Below, one piece after another: positions 1 to 10,890 of a stretch of DNA of 64,000 bases. Source of the DNA: Acanthaster planci. Taxonomy: Eukaryota > Echinodermata > Asteroidea > Valvatida > Acanthasteridae. The position numbers and the translations under genes were made by a program. The first letter of the stretch is position 1. Each line of letters begins with the position of its first letter. The stretch lies in assembly GCF_001949145.1 (NCBI RefSeq), contig NW_019091378.1, forward strand, positions 1,000,893 through 1,064,892. Direction: 5' to 3'. The notes under the pieces are model-generated. The model saw only the letters and a list, made by a program, of their open reading frames with translations. It ran no database searches and had not been told where the DNA came from.

Positions 1-139
1 AGGGTGAATGCTGACAAAGGAATGCCGTTGTTGCTATTCATTTGACTTGCTTGTGACTTGACTTCAGACTGGAAGTCTTGCATTGGTCTTGTGGGATCTT
101 GTGATGGTCTTAAGAAGTCTAGTCTAGAATACAACACTG
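1..139. repeat. Partial copy of a dispersed TIR element (family A), cut by the window edge
   Basis: This stretch shares an ordered set of motifs with copies at 49225-49423 and 51877-52068: GGGTGAA..TGACAAAGGAAT near its start, a CTTGTGACTTGACTT-type interior, a GGTCTTGTG segment and a terminal ACAACACTG. It looks like the right part of a small nonautonomous DNA element whose left terminus lies outside the window. The inverted terminus is better seen in the other two copies. Confidence 0.6.
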
Positions 140-353
140 TAACTTTGTGCAGCTCTGTGCAAACAGTAATCGAAGTTTTCATGAATATTTTGCTCCACAG
201 TTTAAGTATATGTAGTTTTGAGCCAAAGACATTTTCCAGAGCTGAGAACGGAAATGTGTTAATTTTTCAAGACACCGAGGATCAAGTTAGTTAACCGTGT
301 GGGTTGACCGATCTTGGCCTGCATTATACGCAGTGTCATGTCAGGGCCCTTAC

Positions 354-460
354 AGTTTGACGGTGCCATCCATCATAGCTGCAGCCAGTATGTTGTCATT
401 GGGGTGACAGCTCAGTCTTGTCACCATGTCATCGCATACAATGGTCTTGGGTTTCGGTGC
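354..460 (-). CDS. WD40-repeat protein (WDR55-like), coding exon 2
   Basis: Read on the minus strand, a pyrimidine-rich acceptor ending CATCAG precedes this exon and a GTAAGG donor follows it. The exon starts in phase 0 and ends in phase 2. It encodes about 35 residues containing LSCHPNDNILAAAMMDGTVK, the typical start of a WD40 blade (hydrophobic-x-x-HP..D.LA...DG.V.L). It joins in frame to the acidic first exon at 1821-1976. An acidic N-terminus followed by such a first blade matches WDR55, a nucleolar WD40 protein, but other WD40 proteins are possible because only one blade is in the window. The remaining exons lie to the left. Confidence 0.6.
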
Positions 461-777
461 CTGATGCCAAAAAAAAAAAATCTTGAGAAGTAAGAAAATT
501 GTAGGCTGTCGATGAAATAGTGATTAGGGTTTTCGAATTTTTCAAATGTGGCACACAGACATGACAGAGGTGCCTTTTGGTTTCCAGGAGTGCCTTTGGC
601 ATATTTTGTTTTCCAGAACAAGTGGCCTGTAAGTACTTAACCCTAAAAGAGCCCCCCTAAACATTTTTTCCGGTATCGCTGCAAAGCTTTTTTTTTCAGG
701 AGGTGTGCCTGTAAGAGTTTTTAAGGAAAGAGTTCCACATATGGACAACATTATAGTACTATTAGGCCCCCCCAAAA

Positions 778-810
778 GTCTCCAGTGGTCAGCACGCGGT
801 CGTCGTAGAC
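778..810 (-). pseudogene. Possible displaced WD40 blade fragment
   Basis: On the minus strand a TGTGCAG acceptor-like site is followed by codons for VYDDRVLTTGD, which resembles an internal WDR55 blade (pattern VxDxxVLxTGD). It is followed by a G-run and no GT donor. It lies between coding exons 1 and 2 of the WD40 gene, which are already phase-compatible without it. It may be a copied fragment of a later exon of the same gene, or chance. Confidence 0.25.
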
Positions 811-1574
811 CTGCACATCAGCAAAATAAAACAATTTTTTTATTTGGTATAATATGATGTCCAAAAGTGTATCAAATTTGTATAAAACAATGTCCTCACG
901 CTTGTGTAGTTAAACTGCCATAAATAGCTGTTGCAGTCAATGCATTACAGCAGCCTGTGAACCAGTTTTGTGTACGTGTCGGCTCAATCGGTCATCAGTC
1001 AATGAGTAAGTCATAGCGCTTGCACAGATACGTTACCATAACTATAGAACTTCAAAGTTGTGTTAAGGTTACTGTAAATACATGTATGTCAATATTAAAA
1101 TTGTATACTTTGGCGCTCAACAATCATTACAATGCAAGCGGGCCGGCACGCATGTAACCTTGAACTTCAAATGACCCCCACAACAAAAGAATATTGAGTT
1201 CAAACTTCACGTTTGTAATGATAAGGAGCGTGTTTACATGTACACCAAGTTTCAAAAACATCAAACAGGGTACAGCTAGGTTCTTGAGGGCAGAATCTGC
1301 CTCCCCCAAGCCAAGTTCCTGTTCCGTCACCATGTTGACTTTACCGCCTCCACATTAGTAAGTAAACAAAGCTAGAGGGGAACAAATTGTCTACAACAAT
1401 AACAATCACGAGCATCTATTCGCCAAACATAACGCAATGTTGTTGTCATGAATATGTTCCTCTCTGTTAAATCTTGTGAGCATGTGCGCTTATGAGCATG
1501 TAGCATGAGCAATGAGCATGCGCACATGAAATGTGAAAAAGGCTTATGATGGTCCAAAATCATGGAGGTAGGAA

Positions 1575-1820
1575 AAGAACTTAGCCTTTGGACTAGGCCT
1601 AAGCAACTTGGATACCAGTACTTTCTTCATAAGCCTTATTGCTGAAACCGCATGAGTGGTTTTGCATGGTACAATGGCAGAAAGGCATTGTGGGAAGGAA
1701 AAGAGGGCAATGTTTGCTCATTTTTCTTTCCCATACGTGCCATAATGCCTTTCTCCCATTGCGCAAAATCACTCATGCGGTATCACTGTGATCAGCAATA
1801 AGCCAGGCTTAGGTTCTTAC
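1575..1820. repeat. MITE-like long inverted repeat (family B)
   Basis: The left arm (about 1630-1700) and the right arm (about 1735-1818) are near-perfect reverse complements. Both contain AAGCC..TTATTGCTGA, ACCGCATGAGTG and AGAAAGGCATT. The whole segment would fold into one hairpin, as expected of a nonautonomous DNA element. Its right end abuts the splice donor of the WD40 gene's first coding exon, so the element sits in intron 1 directly at the exon border. Confidence 0.7.
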
Positions 1821-1976
1821 TGTTGTTTCATCAGATTCTGCTTTTTCTTGTTCCTCTTCACTAGCTGACTCTTCATCACTGTAACTTGTGTCAGACAAGT
1901 CGCTAGCCTCGTCGGATTCTACCCCTTCGCTTGTACCACCTGTCAGTGTCACGTTGCTCGCCTCGGAGGTCGCCAT
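1821..1976 (-). CDS. WD40-repeat protein (WDR55-like), coding exon 1 with start codon
   Basis: On the minus strand an ATG at 1976 opens 52 codons ending at a GTAAGA donor in phase 0. The peptide starts MATSEASNVTLTGG and is then very acidic and Ser-rich (SDEASDLSDTSYSDEESASE), without a signal peptide or membrane segment. Human WDR55 also has an acidic N-terminal leader before its first blade, and this exon splices in frame to a blade at 354-460. The gene is divergent from PGAP2, whose start codon is about 1 kb away. Identification as WDR55 rests on architecture and is not certain. Confidence 0.6.
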
Positions 1977-2973
1977 GATTGCTACTCAGACAGATTGCGA
2001 ATCAGGCCCAAATGAGGGCCCGGCCGGCCAAACACGAATTTGGAGCATCAGTTAGCAGTAGAGGGCGGTAGACAAGAGGACCGTTAAATAGATTGCCTGT
2101 ACGTACGTGGAATGCTGCTGCTGCTAAGGTTAGTTGTTTTTTTCCCCTCAAAAATACAGTTGATTTTGTAAAATCACAGACGTAAGTGTAGCATATGGGG
2201 TTAGCAATGTGAAGTCCTCTTAAAGGATATTTTACTCACATGTACGTGTATCTTGTTTATTTATTCATCAGACCAAAGTACCGGATCGCTTGCACCCCGG
2301 TAAAACTTGTGTCCGGGTGGAACACATTAACCTACGCGTAAGTATTCAACACCCCCTTCGGGTAAATTGTCCTTCTGTATGCCCTACCATGCCAACAGTA
2401 ACAAATTTGTCCCCCCCCCCCGAGAAATGTGCCCCCATGCAACTTCACAATTCTGTTACCCAGACTAGGCTAGCCTATGTATGGAGATTTGAATGTGATT
2501 GTAATTAGTAATAGGTGGGCCTAAATGGATTGGTAATTTATAGCTCTACTGAGTAGTTAGTAGTTACATGTGCTCCGCTTTTTCAAATTTTGGACTGGAT
2601 CGGTCATTGCATTCCAAATAAAGAGAATCCATGACATTGACTTTACATCTCAACATCATGTAAAGCAAAAATAATTTATTTTTTTTCTTCATGTCTGATT
2701 TTTATAAGGGGAACAAACTTCAACTCTGCTTATTCATTGGAGTAAGGAGCACTGGTTAGTCTATTTCAGCCGAAAGGCATGACACGAACTGTGACATCAT
2801 TGGCTTCTCTGTCCCCTGATACTTGTTTCTTGAAAAATTAAACAGCAAAGAATGATACATTACTTCCAATTCTGAGATATCTATGTGTTTTTTCTCCTGG
2901 TTCCCTTTTCATTCACAATCCAGCTGTTGTATTTCAAAAAAGGGTACCTCTGCATTGTAACGCTCACAAAAAA
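1977..2973. promoter_or_regulatory. Intergenic region between divergent genes (probable shared 5' region)
   Basis: These 1.0 kb separate the start codons of the minus-strand WD40 gene and plus-strand PGAP2. They must hold both 5' UTRs and probably a bidirectional promoter. The sequence next to the WD40 start is richer in CpG (GGGCCCGGCCGGCC around 2018-2031); the rest is AT-rich. I see no clear TATA box or other defined promoter motif. Confidence 0.4.
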
Positions 2974-3153
2974 ATGAAGACGACGAACGACGTCAACAAA
3001 AATCCACTGGCGTCCTCACCGTCCAAGGCGATGTACGTCAAAGTGTCGGCTGCAACCATATTCACCACAAGCACCATGGCGGTTGGTTTCTTGCTGTGTA
3101 TTGGCCTTGCGTTACTCTTCAACTTTCGATCGAGTATTGCCACTCATTGCCGA
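2974..3153 (+). CDS. PGAP2: PGAP2 exon 1
   Basis: The ATG at 2974 opens 60 codons ending at a GTAAGT donor, phase 0. A hydrophilic leader of about 23 residues precedes the first membrane helix (FLLCIGLALLF). The exon ends SIATHCR, equivalent to the conserved ATHC before the luminal loop. Confidence 0.9.
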
Positions 3154-6100
3154 GTAAGTACATGTACATGTCTTTTGGAAAGGAGATAATAGAAAACATA
3201 TGAGTCAGTGTGCTCTATTCATCTTATTGCCTTTCTTTCGGTAACTGGGTACCTTCATCAGGGCAAGCAGATTCAGTTCTCATTCAGTTCTGTCAGCCAT
3301 CAGCCATTTATAGGCCAATCCATTTAGCCCCACCCCATTAGAGGACCCAAAACAGTAGGAAAGTCATGCCCTCCCTCCAGTTGAAAAGTATGGGGGGCAC
3401 TGCCCTCCCCCCCTCCTGCCGCCAGTGGTAAGCCTGTTCATTACTGGAGCACTAACTGCTAAGGAGTTGCCTGTTTCCATCCATCTGAAATCATTCAGTC
3501 TTCAATTATCTAATTCAAATGAACTGTGGATAAAGTTTGAATTTCTCCGTCACTGTTCACCTTGTTGCTTGTGGCTAGTCTCGTGAATCGACTTGTGGGA
3601 GCATTTGTGATGGAATTGCCGGCTTTAGCCACTCAACTTCAAATATTGCATTGTAAAATGCCCTGTTAAAAAAAACAATCACCCAGGAGTCAAACTCACG
3701 CAGCGCGCTGGAGTTGTGTGGCTTAGGAATTATGACTCTCATGAGCAGAGGATGGGATGATTCGAACCCAGGTGCTGGTTACATGCTGTGACCTTGGGCA
3801 AGTCACTTTACTCCCAGTGGGTATTTGTGAGATCAGAGATGATTTTAGTACTTGACTAGTCATTTAAGCCTGAAATGACAGCAGCAAGATGTGTACATGT
3901 ATGTATATTGTTACTCGAAGGAGCTGAGATGGGTTAAGGAATGTTTGTGGATCGGTGGCTAGCGTTAGCAATACAGCAATAAATGCCTTGCATCCTCGGG
4001 TAATTTGGGACTGTACGTACAGGCTTTATTTTTACGTCACCTGACATTTTAACTGAAAAACCAAAGGAACAGAAAAAGTGCAGGAAATATCGGCTTAGCA
4101 AAATAGTGGAGAAAATTCGTTTTGCGCTTAGAATATCTCTGCGCTTAGCTCAGCATCTCTGTAAAGTACATGCAAACCCACGATTCATTTCTGGGGTGCT
4201 ACCCATGTCATGTCATTCAAGTGCTGCTGGATATTTGTTTGTCATTGCGTCTACTCTCATGTACTGCCAGTGACTGTCACGGAACAGTGGCTTGGTGCAG
4301 AAGGTATTTCAGTGCTGTCCACCATTGGTGGGGGCCACTGGAAATGATCAGTGATAGTGCTACCATGGTCACTGGAGTTGTCCATTGAGTAGGACCAACA
4401 CATAGTCACAGATCCTACACAACCTGTTACTTGCCATTTTATATAAAACAGCGGTCAAGTAATGTAAACCAGCAAACTGTCTGGTATGTTGCCAATTACA
4501 TGTGCATAGGTGTGGTTTATTCCATGCGTGTCCAGGTACCAAATTTCCTGCCGTCAATCAGCGCGGCCATAGCCCTGCCCCCCTCCTGCTATTTCTGGCG
4601 GCTGTCTGTCATGCTGACCACGGTCCAGCGGCTCCTTGCCGTCAAGTACCACCACATGCAGTACGCAGGAGTTCGGACCAGGTGGGTTGGTTTGACGGCG
4701 CTACGTGCACAGGGGACTACACGCATGTTGCAGTATACATACTGTAGATATGGGGACCAAGAACATCACGGGGACAAATTTGGTCTCACCATTTGGTTCT
4801 GACTTTGCGAACGAAAGAAAATGTCCTCGTAACAATGGGAACGTTTACCCTAGTGTGCATGAGACTTTGGTCTTTGGAAATCACGGTTTGGTGGGTGCCT
4901 TTCTGAAGCAAAGATACATGTATTTCATGTGCAAATATTCTTCTGAACTGCTTGAAATCGCTCACTCGGCATTTCTTTTCTGGACTTGAATTTTGTTTAA
5001 AGTGTTCTGTTTTCATTATTTAGTTTCTACCTTGGGACCTTTGTTCATAAATATTGCTACTTGAATGGCTGTCATGCATGAAATGACCAAAGAAATGCAT
5101 TGAAGCTTGATGACCAAAAGAGGCAATCGTAGCAGCTTTGTGTCACTCATGAATATGCATTACTATTTGCATAAAATCTTTCAAACACTCTTTTCAAATT
5201 GCAAAGACCAATGCAAATTCAAGGACAGACAATGAAGATTCATGAGACACCACAGTGCCTGGCAAGGATTTCATTTTAGAAGATTTTACTGCATGGGATC
5301 TTTAATATGCACAGACGCTGCTGACAGACCTTTTTTATCAACCTTGATCTCAGGACCAAAGCTTCACCCAGCAATCTTTGTCCAGTTTCACAGCAATTTT
5401 ACGTGATTACATGTACATTTATGCTGTGGGACAGTTTGTTGCACAAGGATCCAGATTGTGATCAGTGATCCTACGTTGGTTCTCTGACACCAGAGCCCGC
5501 CTAGTGGATGGCGTGGATAAACTTTGTGATCAGTGATCGTGACCCAGATCTACGTGAAACAAACAGGCCCGTAGTGTTAGAGTTTGCTCCACAAATTGGC
5601 CTGTCTGCTGTTGCTGCTAGTTACGTTTCATGCTTCCCTGATGCATGGCATATGCATAGTCTGCGTTATCAAGGAGCCATACATGTGTGTATATACCTGC
5701 ATGGTAATGCTTGCGAGATCATGTCGTCAAGGAAGTTACTCAAAATTCAGAACTGATGGACAAGTGTGTAAAGGACTTAGAAATGCTTCCCGTCGCTGCA
5801 AAACCTGGCACGTGTGTTCAGAAATGCACCAAATTAACATGTGATGTGTGGTTATCCAGCTAGCTGTACTGCTTTTGCAGACTATAGCAATTAAAAACAG
5901 TACTATTGCTGTGCCCGTTTGACTTTATGCAGTGTTCTCAAGCATTAATCTCCCAAAACTTATGCAAAGATTGTTTTGGGCATTCCAGATTTTCCTACAC
6001 AGTTCATGCAGTATATTTTTTTATGTATAGGAGCCGTGATGTTGCTTTTTTTCCGGTAGGATGGGCTTCATTCAACCTTTTGCTCATTCTTTCTCCTAAT

Positions 6101-9100
6101 TTATAAGACCAAGTTAAAAAACAAAACAAAAATAAAATTGAAACAAAAACTTCACATAGTTGATAGTCTTTTTTTTTTTTTCTTTTTTTTCCAAAACCAG
6201 TTAGGAGGCTTTTTTGTGTTGGTCTGCTTGTTGTCAGTCAAAGGTTAACTATCCATGATTTGCGGCCTGGTTAGGAACTAAAAGATTGTTAACCAAAATG
6301 CCGACTTTTTCTGGTAGAGTACAACATGTGAAATAAGCATGCAGCTTCAAAATAGGGCACGGTGGGGACGATTAACTTTCTTAACCTGGCCAAAAAAGCC
6401 CTTCCAAGAAATTGCTACGCATAAGAGTCTGTATTCAGCAACTGTGTAATTTTGCAATAGCATGACTAATCTTTGTCTCGCTGAATTTTGCTTCAATTAC
6501 GAATTGTGCCGGTGTGCACCGATTTCTCCCTGCAACACTTTCCGGTCCAGCGGGAGTGTGTGCGTGTGTCAAACAGAAACATGCCAATGAGGCAGATGGA
6601 TGCACTTCATGACCCATGACCTCTTGACCTCATGGTGAATGGCCCCCCCCACCTAACACCCATTGCATCACTTCCATCTGCGTCAAGTTGACCAGTGTGA
6701 TTCGGTAAACAAGGTATGAGCTTAGCTTGAAAGTACATTAACAAGGAGGATCCACATTATTACTAACAAACAAAATGCATTGTGATTGGTCGGATTCTGT
6801 CATGTCATTGAAGAACAGGGCAACTAATACGGGGAAAAGGCTTGAATAAGATAGGAGAGCAAAACCAAGACAGAGCAAATGTTAAATTGAAGTTCTTACA
6901 TTTTCTGACTTGGAGCTTTGTTCCACCTATTCAAATGTTGACAAAGTTCTTCTTAAGTCCGGCATCATGTTTTTAAAAAATGGACGCATGTATTACCATG
7001 AGCACACGGAAATGAACATCACCACACTCATTTCCCTCATATTGTTTCCATGGCAAAGCATCAGTCAGCCCTTCATGCCTTTCTCCCCCCAAAAGGCTGC
7101 ATCAGTTTGCGGTGGTGTAACTGAGTGTTTAATTTCCATTTTCCATACACCCTAATAAAGCACGGCAATCTGCATTCCAAGCAATTCCAAGCATTCTCGC
7201 CTGAACTCTTGCCCCTGTCATGGCTTCCCATTGCTTTCATCCTTCTTTGCCACGAGCAAGTGGAAATTTTATTAATTCAAATGAAATTGCTTTTCCTAAT
7301 TTGCTGGTAACATATCCCAAAGCTCTGTCTACCCAATAATGTTACTTTTGGTGGGATGGCAATTTTGTTTGTTGGTTTTTAGGACAAACTTTTCTTGAAT
7401 TTTCCTGACAAATATTTGAACTGAAAACGGCAAGTGTTATTTTTTCAAAGTTAGATGTCTACCCTGCTGCGAGGAACTTGAACTCTTGGACAAATTCTGT
7501 GCATCCCTGATTTACCTCTTGTTCCTTTGTTTATTTCTTTTTCTGCTAATTTCCCTGCAACCCTTGCCAGTTGTGAGACATTTGTACATTTTATGTGGGG
7601 TTTAATGGAACATTGTTACCGATTTTCATATTGAAATGTCCTTGTTTGCTGATATTAAAATGCATCAGCCGTGCCTGGTACCCCATGTTGTGCAATGCCT
7701 GTGCAATGGCAGAGCTGCTCGAGAACCTGTCTCTGATAGCACTGACCTGTGTCTCCTCCACAGAAAATACAGGTTGGTGCCTTTTCAGTTTGCCTGAACC
7801 ATGTAAAGTTTTCATCAATTCACTGCTTAAAAAGCAGAACTTTCTTGGCCAGAAATCCTTCTTTGCCCTTTTTACTTGTATGTCGCGGGATTCAGTTGAT
7901 ATCTGCTTGAGAATTACTAAGCGAAATAAATTCTTTGCACTCGGGGTCTTATCTCCCACAATCCTTTGCAGTTCACCGTCCTGGTCAGAGACATCATATG
8001 AAAAAGTCTGGTCTCGCACTACTATTGTATTGACTGAAGACACAGGCGGCCATCTTACTGTACCAAAATACAAAGGAGATCTTTGGCTTGTGAGCCATTG
8101 TACCATTCTTTGTGTTAGCATTGTATTCAGCAAGATGGCCCCCAGTGGCTTCATTGACCTCTGCTGAGTAAGGGCGTCGCGAATTCAGACTATCTTTATA
8201 TGAGATTTATGTGTGGCTATGGCCTCAGGCTCTATTCCTTTGACATGCCACACTTTATAGCCATAGCCACAGAATAATGCCTTTGTTTGACACCACCTTA
8301 TTACAACATGGCCGATACAAAAGCACATGGGAAATGCTTGACAACATTGCTGACACTGTATATTTTGATGCAAATGTAACCTGGCCAACGACACCCGTAC
8401 TGGCACTTAGAGACAAACATTTGCTGGCCAACTAAAATGTGAATTTCCCATTTATAGGAAGTTGTCATTAAAGTTGGGGTTCAATTGTGTTGAGTTTTTC
8501 CAGTTCAGTTGAGATAAAGTGTATAATCAAATGCTTTAAATATTTTGGCAATAAAAAACACTGAATACGGGCGATTCACAATAGTGTGCCACCAAGACTT
8601 TGCAACACATTGGCCAATCATAACACGTGAAATTTGTGGACCCTTTCCAATAGCGCATTGGGTTGACAAATTTAACGCATTGTGATTGGCCAACGCATTG
8701 CAAACTCTTGGTGGCACACTACTGTGAAACGGCTGAATCGGCCATTACCTTGCCATAACTTGCCTTCATAGCCTAATTTTGAAAGTGAACTGAAACGAGA
8801 CTGTAATCTTTCACAAGGTTGAAGACCAATGGCTATACTCACCAGATAACTAAGACTGATTACAAAATATTGTGAAAACATTCAGGTATGCCCAGAATTT
8901 CACAGCAAGCACTATATAAATCACTGAACAGTTGGTCATACATGCAGAATTCCATGGTTAGCAGACATGCAACCTTTTTACGTGGACCACTTCAGTATGC
9001 TGTCTTATCCTGTCTGTCATCCGTTGCATGTGTCTGCAGATCTGCATGAGAACTTCTTCATCAGTTTCCAAGTGTGTGCAACCGTGTTCATGATTCTCAT

Positions 9101-10658
9101 GTGCCTGGTGTACAGGACAGCAACCGGTCCCCATCCCTCAGCATGGGTCTGTATGCCTTTGCTTATAGTCATCCCAACCTTTCCTGGCAATTCTGGTCTT
9201 GGGTCCCAGGGGAGGGGGGTAATGTCATTTTTCCCCCAAAAAACGACTCCCATTTTGTTTACCCATATAAGTATGATAAAAGTTTATTGGAGAGTGTTAA
9301 CATAGGAATAAAAGACAAAAATACACCGTACCTTGCCCTCTGGGGTAGAGTAGTTCAAGACTGTGAGCATCTGCATGCATGTAATGTGTTCTTTGCCACC
9401 TCTCTTAATCAAACTACACACACATGAATGGTACACACATTTGTGCACATTCTGTGGAAAATCTGCCACATGTAGTTTACACCCGGCGCCTGCTTAGTGG
9501 GCCTTTTCTCAGCTTACTGGCCACATGTTCCTGGGCACGATGCATAGAAAACACACAAACAGCATTTCAGCAGACTACAGTTATTTCAACATCTTGCCAT
9601 GTCCGAAAATATGACCCGATTCTGAGGTATTAGTGGCTTCAACTGCTTTGCTGCTCTTTACGTCTTTTCACGAGATGTGTCTATTTTTTACCAACAGGAG
9701 CGCAAGTCCCTGAGAGCTAAGTACATCTGCTTTGCCGTCAACATCATCTGCTTCCTCATTGCTGCAGCCTGTTACATGGTACATCGATACCGCTGTAAGC
9801 CATATGGTGAGTTCCCGTGCGTGCTCTGACCCTGTCCGGTAAAATTCAATTCACTACACCGAAAAGTACTTCTATTAGTAGACCAGAACCTGTGGAAAAT
9901 GTGACCGCTGACTCAGCCACTCTTACTTTGTTTGGAGCTTGATGCCCCTTCAAGATTTACAGCACAAGAAATACACCATTACTTTCCTGCACGAAACAGG
10001 ATTTTGGAGGATTGGGAAATGTTACAAAGGAAAAGTTTTCAGAGAGTGAAAGCTAATGCTCTGGAATGATGCCATTCAGTTGTTGACCAGCAGCAGCTGA
10101 AATGCAATCATTACTTGCACTTCATGTCATTTGATACATAAATGTATGTCTTCGTTCAAGTCCCTGACTATATCCTGCATTACATTTATGTATAAGGTGG
10201 TGCAGCAGGTAATGAGGCTAAACTTGCATTCCAATCTGCTGTTAGTGGCTGTGACTGTGCCATTGGCATAATTTCTGCCATTCAAACTGTGCAGAGAACA
10301 GCCGCAGCCTATGCAGAAGTTCCCCATTTCAGATATGCTTGAGATATGAGACTTCTCAGAGCAAAATACCCCCACACTGAGCCATAGTCTTCTAGATTTT
10401 GTGGTTGGAATTCAAGAAGCTCGAGGGAAACCTGAAGACAAAGCTGGGATTTTGTTGTTCCCGAAGACAGTCAGTTTTCAAGTAGAAGTCATTTCTTGGA
10501 CTTACGTTTTTTTCACCTTCCGTGCAGCTTACACCGTCTTCTCATTCTTTGAGTACATCGTGGTGCTTACCAACATCCTCTACCATGGCTTTGTCACGTA
10601 CGACTTTGCTGACGTAGTGATCGCAATCTCCCTCCCTTCTCAGTTGAAGAGTGACTAG
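2974..10658 (+). CDS. PGAP2: PGAP2 homologue (post-GPI attachment to proteins 2), six exons joined, 258 aa
   Basis: Six exons (2974-3153, 4536-4681, 7669-7772, 9040-9146, 9698-9806, 10528-10658) join with matching phases into 777 nt, that is 258 aa plus stop; human PGAP2 is 254 aa. Family landmarks are the N-terminal membrane segment ending ATHC, then VPNFLPSISAAI, a Trp-Arg motif (FWRL), LLENLSLIALTCVSSTE, a HENFFISF segment, and YTVFSFFEYIVVLTNILYH near the C-terminus. Hydrophobic stretches at about residues 25-52, 119-138, 149-169, 188-209 and 217-238 predict a multi-pass membrane protein. In vertebrates PGAP2 acts in the Golgi, where it is required to reacylate lyso-GPI anchors with a saturated fatty acid during GPI lipid remodelling. 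The GT donor of exon 4 is weak, but its position is fixed by phase and alignment length. Confidence 0.9.
3709..3830 (+). repeat. tRNA-derived SINE relic with CORE-like body
   Basis: An A-box-like TGGCTTAGG and a B-box-like GATTCGAACCC lie at tRNA-like spacing (about 3719-3772). They are followed by GCTGTGACCTTGGGCAAGTC, the signature of the CORE/MIR class of SINEs. It lies in PGAP2 intron 1, in the same orientation as the gene. Confidence 0.65.
4536..4681 (+). CDS. PGAP2: PGAP2 exon 2
   Basis: A CCAG acceptor is followed by codons for VPNFLPSISAAIALPPS, which matches the conserved VPNYLPSxSAAI block of PGAP2, then the FWRL Trp-Arg pair. It ends at AG|GTGGGT in phase 2. The exon is GC-richer than the flanking introns. 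Confidence 0.9.
7669..7772 (+). CDS. PGAP2: PGAP2 exon 3
   Basis: The CATCAG acceptor continues phase 2 and the ACAG|GTTGGT donor leaves phase 1. It encodes WYPMLCNACAMAELLENLSL and then IALTCVSSTENT, aligning with the NVVENLALLVLTYVSSSED block of human PGAP2. The TBC-style long frames around it on both strands are accidental read-through into introns. Confidence 0.85.
8571..8733. repeat. MITE-like element (family C) with about 50-bp inverted arms
   Basis: The left arm (8571-8622) and right arm (8681-8733) are near reverse complements sharing TAGTGTGCCACCAAGA, TTTGCAA and TTGGCCAATCA. The short centre is also weakly self-complementary, so the whole 163 bp can form a hairpin. It lies in PGAP2 intron 3. 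A second, decayed copy is at about 12812-12871. Confidence 0.8.
9040..9146 (+). CDS. PGAP2: PGAP2 exon 4
   Basis: The TCTGCAG acceptor continues phase 1 with DLHENFFISFQVCATVFMIL, aligning with the HENAFIVF membrane segment of the family. The end is less certain. The only in-phase donor giving the expected residue spacing to the next exon is TGG|GTCTGT at 9146/9147, a weak consensus. With it, the segment to the next conserved block has the same length as in human PGAP2. Confidence 0.75.
9698..9806 (+). CDS. PGAP2: PGAP2 exon 5
   Basis: A CCAACAG acceptor is followed by ERKSLRAKY and the hydrophobic segment ICFAVNIICFLIAAACYMV. The exon ends TATG|GTGAGT in phase 1. It matches the DRKS..W..RLFIINFISFF region of human PGAP2. 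Confidence 0.88.
10528..10658 (+). CDS. PGAP2: PGAP2 exon 6 (terminal)
   Basis: A strong polypyrimidine tract and CGTGCAG acceptor precede AYTVFSFFEYIVVLTNILYH, the best conserved PGAP2 block (YTIFAILEYTVVLTNMAFH in human). A short polar tail ends LPSQLKSD and a TAG stop at 10656-10658. Confidence 0.92.
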
Positions 10659-10884
10659 TCAACAATATCTCATCCTGCGGAACCTGACTGCACTTCCACT
10701 GTATGGATCTGCAGGGTAGTAATTAGGTGCCAAGTGATTTTATGCGCTTAGTAGCAATGACTGAGAACCAGGGCCCTATCTCATGGATTTTACTATCCAA
10801 TAAGAGCACAATATATAGCTCTATAGCACATTATATGTGCTTAGCACATACTAGACTGCCATCTGTAGACTGCCAGTTTAAAGC

Positions 10885-10890
10885 AATAAA
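10885..10890 (+). terminator. Candidate PGAP2 polyadenylation signal
   Basis: AATAAA lies 227 nt after the PGAP2 stop codon, a normal distance for a short 3' UTR. A second AATAAA at 13038-13043 would give a 2.4-kb 3' UTR. The sequence does not decide between them. Confidence 0.35.

Noticed and set aside
638-700. TTAACCCTAAAAGAGCCCC as another piggyBac-like terminus
   Set aside because: No matching inverted terminus with TTAA was found nearby.
3709-3775. Functional tRNA gene
   Set aside because: The A- and B-box-like motifs do not form a full cloverleaf, and a SINE body follows directly. It is a SINE relic.
7591-8167. Overlapping open frames of 187 and 190 codons on opposite strands
   Set aside because: The plus-strand frame is just PGAP2 exon 3 read through into both introns. 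The minus-strand frame is antisense to it, with no recognisable domain or splice context.
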